From contig JADLEK010000036.1 of assembly GCA_020846135.1 (NCBI GenBank), forward strand, positions 1-64,000: DNA of 64,000 bases, read 5' to 3'. This DNA comes from Gammaproteobacteria bacterium (GTDB lineage Bacteria; Pseudomonadota; Gammaproteobacteria; Competibacterales; Competibacteraceae). Made by a program: the position numbers and the translations under genes. Numbering within the stretch: the stretch's first letter is position 1; every line of letters starts with the position of its first letter. Positions 1 to 9,295 of this stretch are shown one piece after another. The notes under the pieces were generated by a model. It had not been told where the DNA came from. It was given only the letters and a program-made list of their open reading frames with translations, and ran no database searches.

Positions 1-2075
1 TCGCCACTGCCGGGTTAACGCTGGCCCTCTACGAACCCTCCACCCTGTTCACTGGTTTTGGCTATCTGTTGTGGGGCTATGGTCTGGGTACGCTCGCTCT
101 GGTGGCGCTGACCCTGGCGCTGGCGCGGCGATTGGCGTACCGGTTGGCCGAACCCTTGCTGACCCTGAATCATACCGTCCGCCGGATCACTGTTGAAGGT
201 CCAAACGCTGGATTAGCACGCATTGATCGTAGCGATGAGGTCGGCGAACTAGCGAATTCGTTTAACCATATGGTCGCGGCCCTGCGGCAGGCTCAGGAAG
301 GGTTGGAGGCACAGGTTCAAGCACGAACGGAAGAACTCCAGCAGGCGCTTGTCAGGATCGAACAAAGCGAGGAACAGACCCGCGCCATTCTGGATTCAGT
401 GTCCTACCACATTGCGGTGCTGGACCGCGACGGCGTGATCGTGGCAGTCAACGAACCTTGGCGGCGCATCGCGCTGGCGAACGAGACCGAGTCCATTCAA
501 CCGGCGCGGGGCGTCGCCATCGGCGCCAGCTATCGGGAGGTCTGTCGAGTAAGCATCGGTGAGGCGGCGGCCTGGGACGGCATTCAAGCCGTGCTGACCG
601 GACAACGGTCATTCTTTAGCCTTGACTATCCTCGTCATTCGCCACAGGAGCAGCGCTGGTTCGTGATGCGGGTGACGCCCCTGAGTGCAAAGGAGGGTGG
701 CGCGGTCATCGCCCACGCGGACACCACCCACCGGAAGCAGCTGGAAATGACGCTAGAACAGGAGCGCGTTTTCCTCAAAACGCTGGTTCAAACCATACCT
801 GATCTGATCTGGCTGAAAGACCCGAAGGGCGTCTACCTGGCCTGTAACCCCCGTTTCGAGCAGCTTTATGGAGTCAAGGAGGCGGATATTCTGGGCAAGA
901 CCGACGACGATTTCGTAGATCGGACGTTGGCCGAGTTTTTCCGTGCAAAGGACCGTAAGGCTATCGCCACTGGCCAGCCCTGCACCAACGAAGAAGAATT
1001 AACCTTTCGCGCAGATGGTCATCGGGAGTTGGTGGAGACCATCAAGACCCCGATGTTGAACGCCGATGGACAGCTCATCGGGGTGCTGGGCGTCGCTCGC
1101 AACATCACCGTTGCCCGCCAAACCGAAGCGGCGCTGCGAGAAAGCGAGTCCCGCTTCCACACTCTGGTGGATTTGTTGCCCTGCGGGGCGCTGGAAACCG
1201 ACCTAACCGGCCGGGTGATTTTTGCCAACCCAGTGCTGGAGCGCCTGTACGGCTACGAGGAAACGGGGTCCGTGGTCGGGCGGTTCATCTGGGATTTTCT
1301 AGCGGACGAGACCAAACAGGGGTTCCTTCGCAACTACCTGCAATCCCTGGTGCGCGACCAGCCACCGCCTATGCCCTACTTCGCGAAAAATCGCCGCGCC
1401 GATGGCAACATTATCGATACGCAGGCGGATTGGAGCTATCGCCGTAACCAGTACGGTCAGCTGCAAGGCTTCATCGCGGTAGTAACCGACATCACCGAAC
1501 GCAAACGGCTCCAAGCGGCTTTACAGGAGCAGGCAATCCGCGATCCGCTCACCGGGTTATTCAACCGCCGCTATCTCGACGAAACCCTGCCACGCGAATT
1601 GAGCCGCTGCCAGCGCAATGGTGAGCCACTGGTCGTCGCCATGCTCGATCTGGATCACTTCAAGCGCTTCAACGACACCTATGGCCACGAAGCCGGCGAC
1701 ACCGTACTGCGGACCATTGGCGAGTTGCTGGGTAAAACCCTGCGGGCAGGCGATCTTCCTTGCCGCTACGGCGGCGAGGAACTCACCCTGATCCTGCATG
1801 GCTCCACTCTGGAAGATGCGCGACTGCGGCTTGATGAGCTGCGGCAAGCCCTCCGGAAAACCCGCATGGTTTATCGGGGCGGCGAGTTGCCGGCGATTAC
1901 CGTTTCCATCGGAGTGACGGCAGCGGAAGCGGCGGAAACGGATGCAACAACGCTATTGAACCGGGCCGATGCGGCTCTGTACCAAGCCAAGGCGCAGGGC
2001 CGCGATCGGGTCGTGGCGGCGACCGGCGGGCAGCTCTCGAGTCAGCCGATCGGCAACAGCTCGGAAAAATGGTGA
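1..2075 (+). CDS. Membrane sensor diguanylate cyclase (HAMP, three PAS, GGDEF), 5' end cut by window
   Basis: The open frame runs in from the window edge, so the N-terminal sensor part is missing. What remains starts with the end of a membrane segment, then a HAMP region (about bases 120-290) and a short coiled linker. Three PAS-like segments follow (about 380-735, 765-1120 and 1140-1510), then a C-terminal GGDEF domain (about 1530-2030). The catalytic loop reads RYGGEEL, so it should make cyclic di-GMP from GTP. An RAGD motif five residues upstream matches the product-inhibition I-site RxxD. No EAL domain follows. The 3' end overlaps the tail of the convergent nucleotidase gene by 34 bases. 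The signal sensed cannot be read from the sequence. Confidence 0.9.
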   Translation, partial: ATAGLTLALYEPSTLFTGFGYLLWGYGLGTLALVALTLALARRLAYRLAEPLLTLNHTVRRITVEGPNAGLARIDRSDEVGELANSFNHMVAALRQAQEGLEAQVQARTEELQQALVRIEQSEEQTRAILDSVSYHIAVLDRDGVIVAVNEPWRRIALANETESIQPARGVAIGASYREVCRVSIGEAAAWDGIQAVLTGQRSFFSLDYPRHSPQEQRWFVMRVTPLSAKEGGAVIAHADTTHRKQLEMTLEQERVFLKTLVQTIPDLIWLKDPKGVYLACNPRFEQLYGVKEADILGKTDDDFVDRTLAEFFRAKDRKAIATGQPCTNEEELTFRADGHRELVETIKTPMLNADGQLIGVLGVARNITVARQTEAALRESESRFHTLVDLLPCGALETDLTGRVIFANPVLERLYGYEETGSVVGRFIWDFLADETKQGFLRNYLQSLVRDQPPPMPYFAKNRRADGNIIDTQADWSYRRNQYGQLQGFIAVVTDITERKRLQAALQEQAIRDPLTGLFNRRYLDETLPRELSRCQRNGEPLVVAMLDLDHFKRFNDTYGHEAGDTVLRTIGELLGKTLRAGDLPCRYGGEELTLILHGSTLEDARLRLDELRQALRKTRMVYRGGELPAITVSIGVTAAEAAETDATTLLNRADAALYQAKAQGRDRVVAATGGQLSSQPIGNSSEKW

Positions 2076-2707
2076 ATCGCCGCAAACTCACCGGGCGGGT
2101 GAGGTGGCGCACTGGAATCGGGCTGCAAAACGGTGACTAGATAGGCAATCCCATAGGTCAGCGCCGTGTGCAAAATCGCCGGATTGTCGTCCACCAGCAG
2201 AGTGGTGACTGGATCGAACGACTCAATCTCCTGCAAGCGCGGCCAGAATTCCGGCTGTTCCTTGACCAGCCCCAGATCGTGGGCGCAGATCAGCGCGTCA
2301 AAATGGCCGGCCAGCTCGGTTTTTTCCATCTTCAGCGCCAGACTGTGCGGGTGGGCATTGGTGACGAGAACGATGCGCTTGCCGGCGTCGCCCAGCGCAT
2401 CGAGAAAAGTCAGGACATGGGGATGGACCGCGATCAGATGGGCGATTTCACGCTTGATCGCCATAATGTCCAAGGCCAGTTCCTGACCCCAGTGATCGAG
2501 GCAATACCAGTTGAGCGTCCCTTCAATCGCCTGGGTACGGGCTTTGACCTCAGCTTGAGCCTCGGTCAGCGGCAGACCATGCCGTTCGGCGTAGCGCCGC
2601 GGGATCAGTTCCCGCCAGAAGTAGTTGTCAAATCGCAAATCCAGCAGGGTGCCGTCCATATCCAGCAGCACGGTCTCAATCTGCGTCCAGGGTAACTGCA
2701 AGGTCAT
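2042..2707 (-). CDS. yrfG: HAD-family GMP/IMP 5'-nucleotidase (YrfG type)
   Basis: This 221-aa HAD hydrolase has the motif I DMDGTLLDL near its N-terminus, motif II in VLVTNAHPHS and motif IV in LLVDDNPAIL. The sequence around FDNYFWRELIPRRYA is typical of the YrfG subgroup, which in E. coli dephosphorylates GMP and IMP. The length fits the family. It lies convergent to the upstream cyclase and overlaps its last 34 bases. It is divergent from cysQ, with about 110 bases between the two starts, so both promoters probably lie there. The family assignment is firm; the exact substrate is inferred from homology. Confidence 0.85.
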   Translation of the reverse strand: MTLQLPWTQIETVLLDMDGTLLDLRFDNYFWRELIPRRYAERHGLPLTEAQAEVKARTQAIEGTLNWYCLDHWGQELALDIMAIKREIAHLIAVHPHVLTFLDALGDAGKRIVLVTNAHPHSLALKMEKTELAGHFDALICAHDLGLVKEQPEFWPRLQEIESFDPVTTLLVDDNPAILHTALTYGIAYLVTVLQPDSSAPPHPPGEFAAIHHFSELLPIG

Positions 2708-2815
2708 GATCGGAACTCCGCCGGCAACCGGCCCGGGTTTGAATTGTGTAGAATTAAACCAGACTGCAATGCAGCATTCCCATCCCTAACTCCCTTTTTC
2801 GAGGTTCCCCGCGTC

Positions 2816-3658
2816 ATGAGCGACGCCCCCCCTCTGGATTTATCCGCGCTGGTCGAGCCGGTTCAGGCCATCGCCCGGGAAGCGGGGCGGCGCATTATGG
2901 AGGTGTACGCCGGCGGGTTCAGCGTCACCGCCAAGGCCGATCAAAGCCCGGTGACTGAAGCTGATATGGCTGCCCATCGCTGCATTCTGCGCGGCCTGGC
3001 CGAGCTGAATCCCGACATCCCGATCCTGTCCGAAGAAGCCTCCGAGGTCAGCTTTGCCGAGCGCAGCCGCTGGGATTGGCTATGGCTGGTCGATCCGCTG
3101 GACGGCACCCGCGAGTTTATCCGCCACAGCGATCATTTTTCGGTCAACATCGCCCTGATTCACCAACACGAAGCAGTGTTGGGGCTGATTGTGGCGCCGG
3201 TTGAGGGTTCCTGCTATTACGCCTGGCGCGGCGGCGGCGCCTGGAAGCAGTTACGCGGTCATTCAGCCCGCCGGATTTACGCCAGCACGGTCTGTCAGCA
3301 GCCGATCCGGGTCGCCAGTAGCCAGGCCTCCTACCGCAGCCGCCGCTTGCAGGAGTATCTGCAGCAACTCGGCGACTACCGGCATCTGTTTATGGGCAGC
3401 GCCCTGAAATCCTGCCTGATCGCCGAGGGCGAAGCCGATCTCTATCCCCGTTTTGGCCCGACCGGCGAATGGGATACCGCCGCCGCGCAAATCATTGTCG
3501 AGGAAGCCGGTGGCCAGTTGACCGATATGCAATTGCGGCCGTTGCGCTACAACGCCCGGCCGGTGCTGATTAACCCGGATTTTTTCGCCTTTGGCGACGC
3601 CCGCTGCGACTGGTCCCAATATCTATCGCCACGGGTGCCATCCCTGTCCAACCTCTAG
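2816..3658 (+). CDS. cysQ: 3'(2'),5'-bisphosphate nucleotidase CysQ
   Basis: This 280-aa member of the inositol monophosphatase superfamily probably hydrolyses adenosine 3',5'-bisphosphate (PAP), the by-product of sulfate assimilation. The metal-binding signatures are visible: SEEASE, then DPLDGTREFI, and WDTAAAQIIVEEAGG near the C-terminus. The GTREF form is typical of CysQ rather than of SuhB. I chose the ATG at 2816 because a GAGG stands about 10 bases upstream and CysQ homology begins just after it; an in-frame upstream ATG at 2744 adds residues without homology. A TAGAAT at 2749-2754 could be a -10 box, which would put the transcript start before this ATG. Confidence 0.88.
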   Translation: MSDAPPLDLSALVEPVQAIAREAGRRIMEVYAGGFSVTAKADQSPVTEADMAAHRCILRGLAELNPDIPILSEEASEVSFAERSRWDWLWLVDPLDGTREFIRHSDHFSVNIALIHQHEAVLGLIVAPVEGSCYYAWRGGGAWKQLRGHSARRIYASTVCQQPIRVASSQASYRSRRLQEYLQQLGDYRHLFMGSALKSCLIAEGEADLYPRFGPTGEWDTAAAQIIVEEAGGQLTDMQLRPLRYNARPVLINPDFFAFGDARCDWSQYLSPRVPSLSNL

Positions 3659-3688
3659 TTCAGCCCTCACGCGCTTGCGAGTTTCGCC

Positions 3689-4801
3689 ATGCCCTACGAA
3701 CGCTATCGCCGCGATTTGCAACAGGAAGGTTTTCAACACGATCCCGCTCAGGAACGGGCGGTTCAAGCTCTGCAAAAAGTTTACGATCAACTGCTGGCTC
3801 AGCCACAACCGGCTGCCGCCAAGAAGCCGGGCTTGCTGGCCCGTCTGACCGGACGAGGTCAACCGGCGGCTGCCGAACAAGCTCCGGTGCGTGGGCTGTA
3901 TCTGTGGGGCGGAGTGGGCCGGGGCAAAACCTATCTGGTTGATACCTTTGTGGACGCTCTGCCGTTGCAGCATAAGCAGCGCATTCACTTTCACAGCTTC
4001 ATGCGCTCGGTTCACGCTGAATTGAAACAACTTAAAAATCAGCAGGACCCGCTGCGGATCGTCGCCCGCCATTTTGCGGAAAAGGCGCGAGTGATTTGTC
4101 TGGACGAGTTCTTTGTCGCTGACATCACCGACGCCATGCTGCTGTATGGATTGCTGAAAGAATTATTCGCCAATGGCGTCACCTTGATCACCACCTCCAA
4201 CATTCCGCCGGATGATTTGTACCGGGGCGGTTTGCAATGGGCGCGGTTTCTGCCGGCGATTGAGTTGATCAAACAGAATCTCGACGTGCTGAATGTCGAT
4301 GGCGGGGTGGATTACCGGTTGCGCTATCTGGAAAAGGCCGAGATTTATCACTGGCCGCTGGATGACCGGGCTGATCGGGTGCTGGAAGACGCTTTCAACC
4401 ATTTGGCCCCGGAACCGGGTCATCGTGGTGGCGATCTGGAGATTGAAGGCCGGTTTATTCCCACGCTCGGCGAGGCGGATGGCGTGGTCTGGTTCAACTT
4501 CCGGGCGATTTGCGACGGGCCGCGCGGCACCAATGACTACATCGAAATCGCCCGCTGTTTCCATACGGTATTGATTTCCAACCTGCCGGTGATGGACTGG
4601 CAGATGGAGAATCAGGCGCGGCGCTTAATTAATCTGGTGGACGAATTTTATGACCGGGGAGTGAAACTGATCCTGTCGGCTGCCGCTCCGCCGCTGGAGT
4701 TGTACCGGGGCGAGCGGCTGAAGTTCGAGTTCCAGCGCACCGTCAGCCGCTTGCAGGAAATGCAGTCGCACGAGTATCTGGAACGGCCGCATTTGCCGTA
4801 G
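3689..4801 (+). CDS. zapE: Cell division ATPase ZapE (AFG1 family)
   Basis: This 370-aa AFG1-type P-loop ATPase has a Walker A GGVGRGKTYL and a Walker B ICLDEFFVADI, followed by the family's ITTSN segment. ZapE in E. coli associates with the FtsZ ring and helps division under low oxygen or heat. The length and the MPYERYRRDL start are usual. It begins 30 bases after cysQ on the same strand, so the two may be cotranscribed. A 20-residue Ala/Pro/Lys-rich insertion before the Walker A is a mild local expansion. Confidence 0.9.
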   Translation: MPYERYRRDLQQEGFQHDPAQERAVQALQKVYDQLLAQPQPAAAKKPGLLARLTGRGQPAAAEQAPVRGLYLWGGVGRGKTYLVDTFVDALPLQHKQRIHFHSFMRSVHAELKQLKNQQDPLRIVARHFAEKARVICLDEFFVADITDAMLLYGLLKELFANGVTLITTSNIPPDDLYRGGLQWARFLPAIELIKQNLDVLNVDGGVDYRLRYLEKAEIYHWPLDDRADRVLEDAFNHLAPEPGHRGGDLEIEGRFIPTLGEADGVVWFNFRAICDGPRGTNDYIEIARCFHTVLISNLPVMDWQMENQARRLINLVDEFYDRGVKLILSAAAPPLELYRGERLKFEFQRTVSRLQEMQSHEYLERPHLP

Positions 4802-4926
4802 TAGCGGCATCCGCCAAACTCTCTCCTCCCTGATTTCTGGTTATCCCTGAATGTCCATGTGGCGCGATCAATGCACTTCGGCTGACGCTTTCAATTTGGA
4901 TACTTTCAATTCCTGGAGAGAACCGC

Positions 4927-7900
4927 ATGAAACCGCAGCAGACGAGATCGGCGGGATGGCGCAGAACAATCTTATGGAGCGGCCTGTTGGCCATCGTGGC
5001 GTTAGCGGTTGGGCTGCCCCTGGCCGAGAAAATGGCGGGTTGGTCAGCAACAGCGCCCGTCGTTTCCTTGACGCCCCCGGCAGCGGCAACGTCGCCCGAG
5101 CCGGCGGTGGAACGAACGCGGGTTAACGCCGCCTTTGCCAAGCTGCCGCTGATCTTCGAAGCCAATCAGGGCCAAACCGATCCGCAGGTGCGGTTTCTCT
5201 CCCGTGGGCCTGGCTATACCCTGTTCCTGACCCCTGACGAGGCGGTTTTCAACTTCCGCGCCCAGTCCGTTGCCGGGCAGGAACCGGTAGCCGTCAAACT
5301 TTCGACACTGCGGATGCGGTTGCTGGACGCCAATCCCCAACCGGAAATCAGCGGTCTGGACCCCGTATCGACCCGGATCAATGACTACCGGGGGAATGAT
5401 TCTCAGCAATGGCAAATTGGCGTCCCCACTTACGCCAAGACGCAACTACAAAGCGTTTATCCCGGCATTGATTTGATTTATTACGGCAATCAACGGCAGC
5501 TGGAATATGACTTTGTCGTTGCGCCCGGCGCTGATCCGGCACGAATCCGCTTGGCTCTGTCCGGACTGGACGAGGTGGTGCAAGCCACGCTGGCCGATAA
5601 TGGCGATTTAGTGTTGAACATGGCGGTTGGCGAGATGCGCTGGCATAAGCCGGTGGTTTATCAGAACATCGCCGGACAGCGGCAACCGGTGGATGGGCAA
5701 TTTGTCCTGCATCCCACGGAACAGGATCAGGCCATTGCGCTTGGTTTCGCCATTGCCGCTTATGATCGTAGCCAACCCTTGATCATTGATCCGGTGCTGG
5801 CGTATTCGACTTTTCTGGGCGGTATGCTGGATGATTATGCAACCGGGGTTGCCGTAGATATAGACGGGAATATTTATGTCACCGGCGCTACCGCTTCGGT
5901 CAATTTTCCTGGTAGCACTCGCATTCCATCATTCACCAAAATGGATGTTTTCGTTGCCAGATTCAACGTAATAGCCGTTGATGCATACGCTATGGCATGT
6001 TCCAGTGTGCTATCCGGCGCCGGGAAAGCCGATGCCCCTGAGGACAAGGACGATATTGCCTCAGCAATTACGCTCGACTTCAAACGCGAGGGCACTGCGC
6101 TTTATATCATCGGAACTACGGCTTCTTCTGTTTTCCCCGGGTGTGCATTAAAATTTCCTTCCAAACTTCCCGTAACATCACTTAATGGTTCAACGGACGC
6201 CTTTGTCGCTAAAATTGCTCCGGCCACCTGTAAGTTAGTGTCCACCGCTTGTCTGGGAGGAAGCAAGGATGAGAGTGGTACGGGTATTACTGTAGATGCG
6301 CTTGGCAATATCTATGTGACCGGCTACACCAGTTCTGCCTATTCCAGCACCGATGAACTTGCCGCTTTTCCAACAACAGCGGGTGCCTATCAACCATTGC
6401 TGGCCGGGGGCTTCGACGCTTTTGTCACTAAATACAGCCCTGCTTGGAAAGTGGAATATTCGACTTACTTTGGTGGAACCAAAGATGATAAAGGCGCTGG
6501 AATTGCAGTAGACCCTGCTCCCACTGCCCTGGACCCTGATATCAATGTCTATATCACAGGCTCTACCTCATCCACTAATATCAATACCGCAGGCGCTTTC
6601 GACCAAACCCTGGATGGCGGTAGCGACGCTTTTGTCGCTAAATTCAATCCTAATTTGCCATCCACTGACCCCCCAGATTTATCGCTGATCTATTCCACCT
6701 ACCTTGGAGGAACCAGTTCTGACAGTGGCGCTGGAATTGCAGTTACGGTAGAAAAAGACAGCACAACAGGTGGCCTTTATCCTTATGCTTATGTGACCGG
6801 GACCACGGCTTCCATCAATTTTCCAATAACCCTGGATTCCTTTGGTACGGTATACGCCGGCAATGGAGATGCCTTCGTCACCAAAATCAATCCGTTCGGC
6901 AGTATGCTGGACTATTCCACTTATCTGGGGGGTAGTAGCGCGGATAGCGGGGCCGCCATTGCTCTGGAGAATAGTCCAACGACCGGTGCAACTAAATATA
7001 TTTACATGACTGGATCCACTGCTTCCAACAATTTCCCGGTCGTTTCCGGCGCTTTTGATACGATGCTGGGTGGGACTCGGGATGCGTTCATGGCTCAAAT
7101 CGATATGAATGCTGGACAACAACTGGTTTATTCGACCTACCTGGGAGGAAGCAATAATACTGATGGCGGGGCGGCTATCGCCATTAATCCTGCCACAGTT
7201 GGCGCTGGTATTAATTATGGTATTTATGTAGTCGGAATCACCTCTGCCTCCGATTTTCCGGTAACCTCCAATGCCTATGACTACACGATTAATGGCAGCA
7301 GCAAGGATGCATTTATCGCTAAATTTTGGAGTGATGCCGGCCAAGATGCCGAATATACCTATACGGTGACTTTAACCACAGCAGGTCCGGAAAAAACGCT
7401 GTGTAAGACCAATAGCAGCGGCGGTAATTATGATGCCGGAGATATCGTTCAATTGACTCCTCCAACCGTTGCTGTAGGCGGCCTCTTTGTCGGTTGGAGT
7501 CCAGCGCCATGCGGTAAAGAATTCGCCATGCCGGCTAATAATCTTAGTTGCATCGCCAATTGCATCAACAAGAGCGGTCCTGAGGGAAAATCTACCGCGG
7601 TTGAATATCACCATGCCGGGAAAGATCATTACTTCAATACCGCCAACCTCGACGATATTACTTTTCTCGCCGATAACGCCCAATCGGGATGGAATCCGAC
7701 GGGCTACATTTTCGATACCTATCCACTGGATGCCGCGCCTGCCGGAACAGTCCCCGTTGCGCGTTATTACGGCGGTCAGCAGAGTGATGGCGCTTATAAG
7801 CCGGATAGTCATTTCTACACTGGTCTGACTGAAGAACGCCGGCTTCTCGATAATGGCTATTCGCAAATATGCCCAGCAGGCGAGGGATCATGCACGGGCG

Positions 7901-8130
7901 AAGCCTGGCATTACGAAAAAGACGAGTACCGGGTTTATCTCCCCAACGGCTCCACCTGCCCTAGTGGATCGCATCCGGTCTATCGCCTCTACAATAATGG
8001 CTACCCTGCCAAGGACAGCAATCATCGCTACACAACCGACGCCAGCGTAGCGGCGGCTATGAAAGCCCAGGGCTGGACCGATGAAGGGGTGAAAATGTGC
8101 GTTCCCGGAGCCGGCCAGCATTTTGAATAA
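4927..8130 (+). CDS. Large secreted SBBP-repeat (beta-propeller-like) protein with C-terminal DUF5648-type domain
   Basis: This 1067-aa protein starts with a short basic stretch and one hydrophobic segment (about residues 15-35), a signal peptide or anchor. Residues about 65-290 form the conserved domain that precedes SBBP repeats (LIFEANQGQTD, then LIYYGNQRQLEYDFVV). From about 290 to 820, repeats of the form YSTYLGG...D.GAGIAVD...YVTG.T.S..FP recur at least seven times, as in beta-propeller proteins. The last 180 residues, rich in aromatic residues (KDHYFNTA, SHFYTG, HRYTTD), match the DUF5648 type. It is probably exported; the role is unknown. AGGAG-like bases (TGGAGAG) precede the ATG by about 8 bases. 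Confidence 0.85.
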   Translation: MKPQQTRSAGWRRTILWSGLLAIVALAVGLPLAEKMAGWSATAPVVSLTPPAAATSPEPAVERTRVNAAFAKLPLIFEANQGQTDPQVRFLSRGPGYTLFLTPDEAVFNFRAQSVAGQEPVAVKLSTLRMRLLDANPQPEISGLDPVSTRINDYRGNDSQQWQIGVPTYAKTQLQSVYPGIDLIYYGNQRQLEYDFVVAPGADPARIRLALSGLDEVVQATLADNGDLVLNMAVGEMRWHKPVVYQNIAGQRQPVDGQFVLHPTEQDQAIALGFAIAAYDRSQPLIIDPVLAYSTFLGGMLDDYATGVAVDIDGNIYVTGATASVNFPGSTRIPSFTKMDVFVARFNVIAVDAYAMACSSVLSGAGKADAPEDKDDIASAITLDFKREGTALYIIGTTASSVFPGCALKFPSKLPVTSLNGSTDAFVAKIAPATCKLVSTACLGGSKDESGTGITVDALGNIYVTGYTSSAYSSTDELAAFPTTAGAYQPLLAGGFDAFVTKYSPAWKVEYSTYFGGTKDDKGAGIAVDPAPTALDPDINVYITGSTSSTNINTAGAFDQTLDGGSDAFVAKFNPNLPSTDPPDLSLIYSTYLGGTSSDSGAGIAVTVEKDSTTGGLYPYAYVTGTTASINFPITLDSFGTVYAGNGDAFVTKINPFGSMLDYSTYLGGSSADSGAAIALENSPTTGATKYIYMTGSTASNNFPVVSGAFDTMLGGTRDAFMAQIDMNAGQQLVYSTYLGGSNNTDGGAAIAINPATVGAGINYGIYVVGITSASDFPVTSNAYDYTINGSSKDAFIAKFWSDAGQDAEYTYTVTLTTAGPEKTLCKTNSSGGNYDAGDIVQLTPPTVAVGGLFVGWSPAPCGKEFAMPANNLSCIANCINKSGPEGKSTAVEYHHAGKDHYFNTANLDDITFLADNAQSGWNPTGYIFDTYPLDAAPAGTVPVARYYGGQQSDGAYKPDSHFYTGLTEERRLLDNGYSQICPAGEGSCTGEAWHYEKDEYRVYLPNGSTCPSGSHPVYRLYNNGYPAKDSNHRYTTDASVAAAMKAQGWTDEGVKMCVPGAGQHFE

Positions 8131-8146
8131 CAGGGCTTTCGCTTTT

Positions 8147-8172
8147 CGTCATACCCGCAAGCGGGTATGACG
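8147..8172. repeat. 26-bp perfect palindrome of the CGTCATACCCGC family
   Basis: Two 12-base arms (CGTCATACCCGC and its complement) flank AA. It lies 16 bases after the SBBP gene stop and could end transcription or stabilise the mRNA, though no T-run follows. The same arm sequence begins and ends two longer elements near 25.9 kb and 49.3 kb. Confidence 0.85.
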
Positions 8173-8297
8173 ATCGCGTCCTCCGGGGGAAACCAGGCTC
8201 CCTCGCAACCTAGCGACAAAACCTGCGGGCCAGGCTGATCAGGAATGCTAAACTGAGTAGACTCCTGTGAACCTTAACCAAAGACGAGTGGCTGTCC

Positions 8298-8831
8298 ATG
8301 AACAAACGAGTTTTTCTGTTGCTGGCGGGCAGTGTGCTGAGCATGACCCTGGCCTGGGCTGATGGCGAATGGGATCAGGCCAGGAACGCCCATGAGCGCG
8401 GCGATTACGCTGCCGAACTCGCGATGATCCGACCCTTGGCCGAAAAGGGCTATGCCTTCGCCCAATTCAATCTCGGCGTGCTTTACGACGAGGGTAAAGG
8501 CGTCCCGCAGGACAACGCCCAGGCGATGGCCTGGTATCAGAAGGCGGCGGAACAGGGTTTGCCGCAGGCCCAGGTCAACCTGGGCATCATGTACGAGCAG
8601 GGTCAGGGCATGAAACCGGACTATGTGCAGGCCTATTTCTGGTATGCGCTGGCGGACTCGCAAGGCGATGGCCAGGCGCCGCAGGCCAAGAAAGAGCTTG
8701 CGGAAAAAATGACCCCGGCGCAGATTGAAGAGGCGGAACGGCAGGCCAAGGATTATCAGGTCAAGCACCCCTTCCGTATTCCGCCGACGCCTGCACCTAC
8801 TGATTCCGGCGCGGCGCACGGCAATGGTTGA
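8298..8831 (+). CDS. Exported Sel1-repeat (TPR-like) protein
   Basis: This 177-aa protein begins with a signal peptide (KRVFLLLAGSVLSMTLAWA, cleavage near residue 21). Three Sel1-type helical repeats follow, each with the A..G...A..NLG.+YE.G.G...D..+A..WY..AAEQG pattern (about residues 45-130). Such repeats mediate protein-protein contacts, usually in the periplasm. The C-terminus is a Pro/Ala-rich tail. It stands alone, in a single-gene unit between two unrelated genes. Partners cannot be predicted. Confidence 0.85.
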   Translation: MNKRVFLLLAGSVLSMTLAWADGEWDQARNAHERGDYAAELAMIRPLAEKGYAFAQFNLGVLYDEGKGVPQDNAQAMAWYQKAAEQGLPQAQVNLGIMYEQGQGMKPDYVQAYFWYALADSQGDGQAPQAKKELAEKMTPAQIEEAERQAKDYQVKHPFRIPPTPAPTDSGAAHGNG

Positions 8832-8948
8832 ACCTTTAGGGCAATCCGCGCGCCTGAGTGATGGCTACAGCCTTGGCGATGGCTGCCGATAATGCTGGAT
8901 AAGGCTGACGCATCAATGTCAGGTCCACCGGTTTCAAGGGAGACAGCG

Positions 8949-9185
8949 ATGAACGGCGACACCATTCAATGCAAGGCGCTGGACAAAGCCAGCAATACCA
9001 TGGCGCTGGCTGATCGGGTGGGATTGCGCGGCTATTCGGTGTTGTCCTATGCCATTTTCAGCCAGAGACGCGCCCATGGCTGGACGTTTACCCGCAAAGG
9101 CAGCATTGAAGTGATCCGGGTCGAACCGGAAACGCTGGATCGGCTGTATCCCTATCAACCGGACGCACCAAGCAAGGTTGAGTAA
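8949..9185 (+). CDS. Small hypothetical protein (78 aa)
   Basis: I do not recognise this short protein. The start at 8949 is supported by AGGGAGA about 6 bases upstream; an in-frame ATG at 8892 lacks such a site. It contains the segment YAIFSQRRAHGWTFTRKGS and a charged C-terminus, with no signal peptide or membrane segment. Its codon use is like the neighbours, which supports it as a real gene. Confidence 0.6.
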   Translation: MNGDTIQCKALDKASNTMALADRVGLRGYSVLSYAIFSQRRAHGWTFTRKGSIEVIRVEPETLDRLYPYQPDAPSKVE

Positions 9186-9295
9186 CAGGCACTGAATCGG
9201 CTCAGTCCAGCGGAGCCATTCCGCTGGCGCTTAATTTAGTCATCAAGATTCAGTCATCAACAATTCCCGCTATTTCAGTCCTGCCAGGCTGTGTC

